Below, piece after piece: positions 55,266 to 64,000 of a stretch of 64,000 nucleotides of DNA (within the stretch, counting starts at the first letter, position 1; each line of letters starts with the position of its first letter). This DNA is from Jejubacter calystegiae (GTDB lineage: Bacteria; Pseudomonadota; Gammaproteobacteria; Enterobacterales; Enterobacteriaceae), in NCBI RefSeq assembly GCF_005671395.1, contig NZ_CP040428.1, forward strand, positions 4,970,185-5,034,184, written 5' to 3'. The translations under genes and the position numbers were made by a program. The notes beneath the pieces were generated by a model. That model was given only the letters and a program-made list of their open reading frames with translations, was not told the origin of the DNA and did not search any database.

Positions 55266-56701
55266 ATCGTCTCATTTCCGGTACAGACCGGCAGTTCGAT
55301 GCGGAAACAGACATCCGCGTCGTTATCATCCACCAGGCGCAGGGTGCCCTGCATACGCCGGATCGCATCCTGCGCAATGCTCAGTCCAAGACCGCTGCCC
55401 TTTACCGCGCCCTTGCGCTGTTGGCTGCCCTGATAAAAGGGTTCGAAAATCATGGCCCGTTCACTTTCCGGAATCGATGGGCCATCGTTGGCGACCTCGA
55501 TGGTCAGATGATCACCCGCCCGGTAGCTACGCAGATAAATGGTACCGGATTCAGTGCCATAGTGCACCGCATTGGAGTAGAGATTATCCAGCGCGCTGGT
55601 CAGCAGACTGGGGTCCGCCAGGCAGTCTTCCGGGGCCAGGGTGACCCGGGCTTGCATCAGTTTAGCCCGTGCCGGCAGCGCATGCGCGGCAATAATCCGC
55701 TCCACCAGCGGCGCCAGCGCCACTGGCTGCAGCGTGCTGGCGCCGTCGGTCAGCTTGCGATTATAGTCCAGCAGTTGTTCTATCAGCCGTTGCAGATTGT
55801 GACTGCTGCTGTCGAGAATCGCCACTACCTCTTCCTGCTCCGGCGTCAGCGGCCCTGCCACCCGGTCAGCCAGCAGCGCCGTACCTTCGCGCAGGCTGGC
55901 AAGCGGGGTCTTAAGTTCGTGGGAAATATGCCGCAAAAACTGATGGCGCTGGGATTCGAGCCAGCTCAGGCGCTCGCTCAGCCAGATAATGCGCTGCCCT
56001 ACCGAGCGCAGTTCCCGCGGCCCTTTGAACAGCGGTATCTCATCCAGCCTCTGCCCTTCTCCCAGTTGGTTAATCATGCGTTCCAGCCCCTTAACAGGGC
56101 CAATAATCATTCGGGTAAACAGCATCACCAGCGCCAGGCTGACCAGAAACAGGGCCAGCGCCTGACGGCCAAAGTAGCGACCGCGTTCGGCAATCTCCCG
56201 CTGTAGCTGTATGCCGCGGGCAGAAACCACCGAGCGGGTCGCCTGTACCAGCTCGGTATTGGCATGGGCAAAGGTTTCGAGCTGCGCCGACGCCGCCTCA
56301 TCCGGGCCGCTATTGCGGCACTTCAGGGCGCTCAGCCCTTCAAGGGCGTGACTTAGCGTGCGCCAGATACGCTCATCAGGCAGCACGCTGGCGTGGGCCG
56401 CCAACATCTGGCCATAGCGCTGGCGCTGGCTCTGGTAAACGTTCGCCAGGGTGGGGTTATCCAGCACGCAGTACTGACGATAGCTACGCTCCATCTCCAG
56501 CGCGGCGCTGGTCATGGCTTCGCTGCGGCGGGCGTCGGTCAGCGCCGTTCTGTTGGTCCAGGCCGCCTGATCGCTCAGAGCATTCAGGCTCTGCCATGCC
56601 TGCCAGGCCAGCACCAGTAGCGGCACCAGCACCAGCAAAAACGCCATCATAACCACCTGACGCAGGGAACGGGGGAAGACGGACCAGCGTTTCAACGGCA
56701 T
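55262..56701 (-). CDS. glrK: Sensor histidine kinase GlrK (QseE)
   Basis: 479 residues (E. coli 475). TM1 about 17-36, periplasmic helical sensor, TM2 about 180-200, HAMP domain, HisKA with phosphorylated H261 (HISHELKTPLASL), and an ATPase domain with GSGLGLSIAQDAI. It senses envelope signals and phosphorylates GlrR. First gene of glrK-qseG-glrR-glnB. Confidence 0.97.
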   Translation of the reverse strand: MPLKRWSVFPRSLRQVVMMAFLLVLVPLLVLAWQAWQSLNALSDQAAWTNRTALTDARRSEAMTSAALEMERSYRQYCVLDNPTLANVYQSQRQRYGQMLAAHASVLPDERIWRTLSHALEGLSALKCRNSGPDEAASAQLETFAHANTELVQATRSVVSARGIQLQREIAERGRYFGRQALALFLVSLALVMLFTRMIIGPVKGLERMINQLGEGQRLDEIPLFKGPRELRSVGQRIIWLSERLSWLESQRHQFLRHISHELKTPLASLREGTALLADRVAGPLTPEQEEVVAILDSSSHNLQRLIEQLLDYNRKLTDGASTLQPVALAPLVERIIAAHALPARAKLMQARVTLAPEDCLADPSLLTSALDNLYSNAVHYGTESGTIYLRSYRAGDHLTIEVANDGPSIPESERAMIFEPFYQGSQQRKGAVKGSGLGLSIAQDAIRRMQGTLRLVDDNDADVCFRIELPVCTGNETI

Positions 56702-56768
56702 GCTCTCAGGTTATCCATAATGCCATGATGCTAACGGAGCGCGACGCAGGAGGAAAGCGCCAGATGTG

Positions 56769-56967
56769 AAAACGGCAGAGCCAAATTGACTCTGCCGCTT
56801 TACTGGAATCAGGCGGTGCCTTACTCAACGTTTCGCCCGATGCCTGATAAAGGAGCGAACTCGCTATTATCAGATGGTGGACGGCAGGCACCTTTTTGTG
56901 CGTCATTCGTAGGTTTATGTAGCACGTCCGACTGGCGGGGCTGACATAAGAAGGTGAATGAGCCACT
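56769..56967 (-). ncRNA. glmY: Small regulatory RNA GlmY
   Basis: The minus strand from 56967 begins AGTGGCTCATTCACC, the E. coli GlmY 5' end, continues with GTGCTACATAAACCTACGAATG, ACCATCTGATAATAGCGAG and GGGCGAAACGTTGAGTAAGG, and ends with the terminator GCGGCAGAGTC / GGCTCTGCCG plus T-run. GlmY titrates the adaptor RapZ, so stabilising GlmZ and raising GlmS synthesis (amino sugar homeostasis). It lies between purL and glrK, as in E. coli. The end is approximate. Confidence 0.93.
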
Positions 56968-56978
56968 GATTCATATAA

Positions 56979-56994
56979 TGCACGTTTTATGCCA
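56979..56994 (-). promoter_or_regulatory. Sigma-54 promoter of glmY
   Basis: TGGCATAAAACGTGCA on the minus strand has the GG (-24) and GC (-12) dinucleotides of sigma-54 promoters, 13 bp from the mapped-type start at 56967. An overlapping sigma-70 -10 (TATATGA) is also visible, as reported for enterobacterial glmY. Confidence 0.8.
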
Positions 56995-57082
56995 AAAATA
57001 AAAGAAAACAAATAAGCCAATGATTTTAAATGTTTTTATGATAAAACATTCTTAAACTGACCAGAGAAGTGCTCCTCAGAAC

Positions 57083-57196
57083 CGTCTCCTTATGGAGACA
57101 CTCATAACCCGTTTAAGCTCAGAAACAAAAAATCAACAAGTTAAATGTCACCTTTTGGCGACACCAGATACCCCATGCTGTCGCGCTTTCCCGACA
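57083..57196 (-). promoter_or_regulatory. Three GlrR boxes and an IHF site upstream of glmY
   Basis: The GlrR motif TGTC-N10-GACA occurs perfectly at 57146-57163 and 57179-57196, and with one change (CGTC) at 57083-57100. Between them AATCAACAAGTTA (57131-57143) fits the IHF consensus WATCAA-N4-TTR. Together they form the enhancer for sigma-54 activation of glmY. Confidence 0.82.
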
Positions 57197-57246
57197 CTAT
57201 CATTGCCTCCCGTTACGATTTTCCTGAGTAACGGGAGGCAGCAGCA

Positions 57247-60200
57247 TTAACCCAACTGACGACGGGCGTTACGGAACAGACGCATCCAGGGGCTGTCCTC
57301 GCCCCACTGTGCCGGATGCCAGGAGTTCGCCACGCTCCGGAATACGCGCTCGGGGTGCGGCATCATAATAGTAACGCGCCCGTCTTCACTGGTTACCGCC
57401 GTAATGCCATTCGCTGAACCGTTCGGGTTAGCCGGATAGCGCTCGGTCACCTTTCCGAAGTTATCGACATAGCGCAGCGCCACCAGTCCCCGGCTTTCCA
57501 GTTCGCTCAGCGGCGCGCCGACGCGCGGCTCCACCCGACCTTCGCCGTGGGAAACGGCGATCGGCATACGGGAACCGGCCATGCCTTCCATCAGCAGCGA
57601 GGCGCTTTCCGCCACCTCAACCAGACTGAACCGCGCCTCAAAGCGCTCGGACTGGTTACGCACAAAGCGCGGCCACAGGTCGCTACCCGGAATCAGCTCC
57701 CGCAGGTTAGAGAGCATCTGGCAGCCGTTACAGACCCCCAGAGCCAGGGTATCCGGGCGCAGGAAGAAGCCGCGGAACGCTTCGCGAACCGGCTCGTTGA
57801 ACAGAATCGATTTCGCCCAGCCTTCGCCGGCTCCCAGTACGTCGCCGTAAGAGAAGCCGCCGCAGGCGACCAGGGTATGGAAATCGCCCAGATCGTGACG
57901 TCCGGCAATCAGATCGCTCATATGCACGTCCACGGCGTCAAAACCGGCGCGATGGAATGCCGCCGCCATCTCGACATGAGAGTTGACCCCCTGTTCGCGC
58001 AGCACCGCCACTTTCGGGCGCGCGCCGGTGGCGATAAAGGGTGCCGCGATATCCTCATCCATATCGAAGCTCAGGGCGACGTTCAGCCCCGGATCGCTAT
58101 TATCGCCCTTCGCCGCGTGCTCTTCATCGGCGCAGGCCGGGTTGTCGCGCAGGCGCTGCATCTGCCAGGTGGTTTCCGCCCACCACTGACGTAACTGATT
58201 GCGGCTCTCGCGATACACCGTTTCGCTCCCGGCGCGAACGATAAAGTCATCTCCGACGCTCGCCTGGCCCAAATAATGGGTGCATGCTGCCAGACCGTGG
58301 GACGCCAGCAGCGCTTCCACGCTTTCGCGCTCATCGGCCGCAACCTGGATCACAGCGCCCAGCTCTTCGTTAAACAGCGCCGCCAGGCGATCGTCGCCCA
58401 GGGCGGCAATATCCACATCCAGACCGCAATGACCGGCGAAGGCCATCTCCGCCAGAGTGACCAGCAGGCCGCCGTCGCCGCGATCGTGGTAAGCCAGCAG
58501 CGAACCGCGGGCCAGCAGCGCCTGGATAGCGTCGAAGAAGCCTTTTAGCTGCTCAGGACAGCGAACGTCAGCGGTGCTGTCGCCCAACTGGCGATAAACC
58601 TGGGCCAGCGCGGTGGCGCCAAGGGCATTACGGCCCTGGCCCAGATCGATCAGCAACAGGGCATTCTCTTCGGTGCTGAGCTGCGGCGTGGCGGTACGAC
58701 GGGCGTCCTCTACCCGGGCAAAGGCGCTAATCACCAGCGACAGCGGCGACGTCACTTCACGCGCTTCACTGCCTTCCTGCCAGCGGGTTTTCATCGACAT
58801 TGAATCCTTACCCACCGGAATGGTCAGCCCCAGCGCCGGACACAGTTCTTCGCCCACCGCTTTCACCGCCTGGTACAGACCGGCATCTTCACCGGGGTGG
58901 CCCGCCGCGGCCATCCAGTTAGCGGAAAGCTTCACCCGCGTGAGGGAGCCAATCTGCGCCGCGGCGATATTGGTCAGCGCCTCGCCCACCGCCAGACGGG
59001 CGGAGGCGGCAAAATCCAGCAGCGCAACCGGCGCGCGCTCGCCCATGGACATGGCTTCGCCGTGATAGCTGTCCAGGCTGGCGGTGGTCACCGCGCAGTC
59101 AGCCACCGGGATCTGCCAGGGGCCGACCATCTGATCCCGGGCCACCATACCGGTGACGGTACGGTCGCCAATGGTGATCAGAAAGGTCTTTTCAGCCACC
59201 GCAGGCAGATGCAATACCCTTTTCACCGCATCAATGAGATCGATACCGGTGCGATCCAGCGCCTGGCCCTGAGCCTGCTGGCTGGCCACGTCGCGGGTCA
59301 TTTTCGGGGTTTTACCAAGCAGAACATCCAGCGGCATATCAATGGGCTGATTGTCGAAGTGGCTGTCATTCAGGGTCAGATGCTCTTCCTCTGTCGCCTC
59401 GCCAATCACTGCATAGGGCGCGCGTTCGCGACGGCACAGGGCATCGAAATCCGCCAGTCGTTCCGGCGCCACCGCCAGCACATAGCGCTCCTGAGATTCG
59501 TTGCACCAGACTTCCAGCGGGCTCATACCCGGCTCGTCGCTCAGGATATCCCGCAGCTCAAAACGGCCGCCGCGCCCGCCGTCGCTCACCAGTTCCGGCA
59601 TGGCGTTGGAAAGTCCACCCGCCCCCACATCGTGGATAAACAGGATCGGGTTGTTATCCCCCAACTGCCAGCAGCGGTCGATCACCTCCTGACAGCGACG
59701 CTCCATTTCCGGGTTATCTCGCTGTACCGAGGCAAAGTCGAGATCGGCGTCGGACTGACCGGAATCCATTGACGAAGCGGCACCGCCGCCCAGACCGATA
59801 TTCATGGCCGGACCGCCCAGCACGATCAGTTTCGCTCCCGGGGGGATCTCCCCTTTCTGGACGTGATCGGCGCGGATATTACCGATACCGCCCGCCAGCA
59901 TTATGGGCTTATGATAACCACGCACTTCGGCGCCGTTGTGGCTGCTCACCCGCTCCTCGTAGGTACGGAAGTAACCGTTCAGGGCCGGGCGGCCAAATTC
60001 GTTGTTAAAGGCAGCGCCGCCGAGCGGGCCATCCAGCATGATGTCCAGCGCCGAAACGATGCGCTGCGGCTTGCCGAAATCCTCTTCCCAGGGCTGCTCG
60101 AAGCCGGGAATACGCAGGTTAGAAACCGAGAAACCGACCATCCCCGCCTTGGGTTTTGCGCCGCGCCCGGTGGCACCTTCATCGCGAATTTCACCGCCGG

Positions 60201-61131
60201 AGCCGGTGGCCGCGCCCGGCCACGGGGAGATTGCGGTCGGGTGGTTGTGGGTCTCGACCTTCATCAGAATATGGGTCGGCTCCTGATGATACTGGTAGCG
60301 ACCATCGGCGTCCTGCGGGTAGAAACGCCCGACCTCAGAGCCTTCCATCACTGCGGCATTATCTTTATAGGCGGAGAGCACGTACTCCGGCGTCTGCTCG
60401 AAGGTGTTCTTAATCATCTTAAACAGCGACTTCGGCTGAGTTTCCCCGTCGATAATCCAGTCGGCGTTAAAGATCTTGTGGCGACAGTGTTCCGAGTTCG
60501 CCTGAGCGAACATATAGAGTTCGATATCGTTAGGATTGCGACCCAGAGAGGTAAACGCCTGCTGCAGATAGTCAATTTCGTCTTCCGCCAGCGCCAGCCC
60601 CAGACGAACGTTGGCTTCGATCAGCGCTTCGCGCCCGCGACCGAGCAGATCGACGCTCTGAACCGGACGCGGATTGTGATGGGCGAACAGGCATTCGGCC
60701 TGCTCAGGCGCGGTAAACACGCTTTCCATCATTCTGTCGTGAACCAGGGCCGCCGCCGCATCGCGCTGAGCGGGGCTCAACTCCCCTTCCAGATACCAGG
60801 CCACGCCGCGCTCCAGGCGCTTCACCTGGCTCAGACCGCAGTTGCGGGCAATGTCGGTGGCTTTAGAGGACCAGGGGGAGAGCGTACCGGGACGGGGCGT
60901 CACCAGCAGCAGCGTACCGCCAGGCGCATGGCTTGCCAGGGTCGGGCCATATTCCAGCAGGCGCACAAGCCGCGCGCGCGCCTCATCGTCAAGGGGGGCC
61001 GCCAGGTCAGCAAAGTGCATATATTCGGCATAGACGCCGGTTACCGGCAGCCGGGCCGCGTTAAAACGATCCAGCAATTTATTGATTCGGAAGGCTGACA
61101 GGGCGGGCGAACCACGCAGAATTTCCATCAT
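57247..61131 (-). CDS. purL: Phosphoribosylformylglycinamidine synthase
   Basis: Fourth step of purine synthesis: FGAR + Gln + ATP to FGAM. 1294 residues from [14 protein letters not shown], the E. coli start. N-terminal domain, two AIRS-type ATP-binding halves ([45 protein letters not shown]) and a C-terminal glutamine amidotransferase with [21 protein letters not shown] and [10 protein letters not shown] 66-codon open extension upstream covers the promoter and is not coding. Confidence 0.98.
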   Translation of the reverse strand: MMEILRGSPALSAFRINKLLDRFNAARLPVTGVYAEYMHFADLAAPLDDEARARLVRLLEYGPTLASHAPGGTLLLVTPRPGTLSPWSSKATDIARNCGLSQVKRLERGVAWYLEGELSPAQRDAAAALVHDRMMESVFTAPEQAECLFAHHNPRPVQSVDLLGRGREALIEANVRLGLALAEDEIDYLQQAFTSLGRNPNDIELYMFAQANSEHCRHKIFNADWIIDGETQPKSLFKMIKNTFEQTPEYVLSAYKDNAAVMEGSEVGRFYPQDADGRYQYHQEPTHILMKVETHNHPTAISPWPGAATGSGGEIRDEGATGRGAKPKAGMVGFSVSNLRIPGFEQPWEEDFGKPQRIVSALDIMLDGPLGGAAFNNEFGRPALNGYFRTYEERVSSHNGAEVRGYHKPIMLAGGIGNIRADHVQKGEIPPGAKLIVLGGPAMNIGLGGGAASSMDSGQSDADLDFASVQRDNPEMERRCQEVIDRCWQLGDNNPILFIHDVGAGGLSNAMPELVSDGGRGGRFELRDILSDEPGMSPLEVWCNESQERYVLAVAPERLADFDALCRRERAPYAVIGEATEEEHLTLNDSHFDNQPIDMPLDVLLGKTPKMTRDVASQQAQGQALDRTGIDLIDAVKRVLHLPAVAEKTFLITIGDRTVTGMVARDQMVGPWQIPVADCAVTTASLDSYHGEAMSMGERAPVALLDFAASARLAVGEALTNIAAAQIGSLTRVKLSANWMAAAGHPGEDAGLYQAVKAVGEELCPALGLTIPVGKDSMSMKTRWQEGSEAREVTSPLSLVISAFARVEDARRTATPQLSTEENALLLIDLGQGRNALGATALAQVYRQLGDSTADVRCPEQLKGFFDAIQALLARGSLLAYHDRGDGGLLVTLAEMAFAGHCGLDVDIAALGDDRLAALFNEELGAVIQVAADERESVEALLASHGLAACTHYLGQASVGDDFIVRAGSETVYRESRNQLRQWWAETTWQMQRLRDNPACADEEHAAKGDNSDPGLNVALSFDMDEDIAAPFIATGARPKVAVLREQGVNSHVEMAAAFHRAGFDAVDVHMSDLIAGRHDLGDFHTLVACGGFSYGDVLGAGEGWAKSILFNEPVREAFRGFFLRPDTLALGVCNGCQMLSNLRELIPGSDLWPRFVRNQSERFEARFSLVEVAESASLLMEGMAGSRMPIAVSHGEGRVEPRVGAPLSELESRGLVALRYVDNFGKVTERYPANPNGSANGITAVTSEDGRVTIMMPHPERVFRSVANSWHPAQWGEDSPWMRLFRNARRQLG

Positions 61132-61195
61132 AAGATCTCTCGTCTTCGAAGCGGCTGTATGGCGCCATCGATGGCACCAGGGGAAAACGGGCGTC

Positions 61196-61234
61196 ATTAT
61201 AGAGAATCCACAGCGGCGACGAAACCGTTTGCGC
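61196..61234 (-). promoter_or_regulatory. purL promoter with PurR box
   Basis: On the minus strand GCGCAAACGGTTTCGT (61219-61234) matches the PurR operator and covers the -35 region; a perfect TATAAT (61196-61201) follows. PurR with hypoxanthine or guanine would block RNA polymerase. Confidence 0.78.
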
Positions 61235-61399
61235 AGAAATAAAATTCCTGTGACGCTGTACGTAAAATGGTCAAAAAACGCACTAAGCGGTTGCCAGCGC
61301 ACGCATTGTTGAGCAAAATGCGGCTCCAATAGCCCCGTATAATAATGAAATTTTCCTGGCTCCCAACCAGGACTTAAGACAGCGCAGAGACTTAACTTA

Positions 61400-63392
<1,993 letters not shown>

Positions 63393-64000
63393 TCACTCCA
63401 GTTGCTGCAGTCGCCCCTGGGGCGTGACCCGCCAGCGGTGCTCGCAGAAGCGCAGCAGCGGGTTATCCTGGCTGCTGTCGCTGTAGCCGCTATAGAGCTG
63501 AAGCGGCACGCCCAGCCGCTGTTCCAGTTGGGCCACCTTTTCGTGGCCCAGGCAGCGCAGGGTCAGCACCTGACCGCCGCAACGCCGGGTCATACGGCTG
63601 GCGATAAGCTTCACCCGGGGCAGCCACGGGCTATCGCCGTAGACCTGCTCCACCAGCGGCTGGGGAGAGCCGGTAATCAGCCAGACATCGGCATCGGCGC
63701 TATCCAGATAGTCATTCAGCCGCTGCTGAACCACCGGAAAAGCGGTGACCCTGCTCCGAAACGCCGCGACAAAATCGGCTTCGAGCTGCCGGAGTCGACG
63801 TTCGCTGCGGCCAAAGGTACAGCCCCACAGCAGCAGACTCATGGGCCAGCGGGTAGCGCGCCCCTGAATCAGCAGCCCCAGCGCCACCACCGGCAGCAGC
63901 GGTATCACCAGTAGCAGGTTCAACGGCTGGCGACGCAGCAGCCAGCGCAGATAACAGCCAAACATATCCTGTTGGTGCAGCGTGCCATCCAGGTCAAAAA
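63393..64000 (-). CDS. pgpC: Phosphatidylglycerophosphatase C, N-terminus outside window
   Basis: The gene runs off the right edge; about 202 codons are visible and only a few N-terminal residues are missing. HAD-superfamily motif I FDLDGT lies at the very edge. A hydrophobic segment (PLNLLLVIPLLPVVALGLLI) follows, then WLITGSPQPLVE (motif II) and YSGYSDSSQDNPLL (motif III/IV). It matches E. coli PgpC (YfhB), which dephosphorylates phosphatidylglycerol phosphate in the inner membrane. Same direction as tadA. Confidence 0.95.
   Translation of the reverse strand, partial: FDLDGTLHQQDMFGCYLRWLLRRQPLNLLLVIPLLPVVALGLLIQGRATRWPMSLLLWGCTFGRSERRLRQLEADFVAAFRSRVTAFPVVQQRLNDYLDSADADVWLITGSPQPLVEQVYGDSPWLPRVKLIASRMTRRCGGQVLTLRCLGHEKVAQLEQRLGVPLQLYSGYSDSSQDNPLLRFCEHRWRVTPQGRLQQLE

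Noticed and set aside
61132-61329. 66-codon N-terminal extension of purL
   Set aside because: It covers the PurR box and the TATAAT promoter element; the E. coli start is MMEILRG.

Overview
The window is a stretch of enterobacterial chromosome. Most genes give full-length, near-identical matches, in the same order, to the E. coli K-12 interval guaA to pgpC: guaA-guaB-xseA, der-bamB-yfgM-hisS-ispG-rodZ-rlmN-ndk, sseA-sseB-pepB-iscX-fdx-hscBA-iscAUSR-trmJ-suhB, csiE-hcaT, and glyA-hmp-glnB-glrR-qseG-glrK-glmY-purL-mltF-tadA-pgpC. Base composition looks GC-rich, and protein similarity points to Enterobacteriaceae near Escherichia, Klebsiella and Enterobacter. The genus cannot be named from the sequence alone.

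Accessory DNA interrupts the backbone at four places. (1) Left edge, 1-490: the start of a VapB-type antitoxin gene and the C-terminal remnant of a tyrosine recombinase lie against the 3' end of guaA, a known integration hotspot for genomic islands. (2) Between xseA and der, 5.2-14.8 kb: a protealysin-like M4 metalloprotease with its emfourin-type inhibitor, yfgJ, queH, and a five-gene set. That set is a LacI-family repressor, an inositol-monophosphatase-family enzyme, an organophosphate-type MFS transporter, a PhyK-like periplasmic phytase and a KdgM-family porin. A repeat-rich periplasmic protein and a yoaK microprotein gene follow. (3) Between ndk and sseA, 24.1-28.3 kb: a membrane transporter plus two M20 amidohydrolases occupy the place of pbpC-yfhM. 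(4) Between hcaT and glyA, 43.1-49.9 kb: a YnfC-like protein without a lipobox, an MFS transporter, a TrkH-type K+ channel subunit, and a purine or pyrimidine deaminase/permease/LysR module. A NicO-DUF1007 metal-transport pair sits between suhB and csiE.

The most interesting region is 7.7-13.4 kb. Read together, its genes suggest a complete phytate-scavenging pathway: an outer-membrane porin suited to anions, a periplasmic phytase, an inner-membrane antiporter for the residual inositol monophosphate, and a cytoplasmic monophosphatase. The adjacent LacI-type regulator has a perfect 16-bp palindrome placed as its operator. This is inference from family membership and gene order.

Regulatory architecture is well preserved in the backbone. 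It includes a guaBA promoter with a GC-rich discriminator, tandem IscR sites ahead of iscRSUA, PurR boxes at glyA and purL, and the sRNA SroE between ispG and hisS. The sRNA GlmY has a sigma-54 promoter, three GlrR boxes and an IHF site, and lies directly upstream of the glrK-qseG-glrR-glnB operon that controls it. I saw no rRNA, tRNA, CRISPR array or complete insertion sequence.
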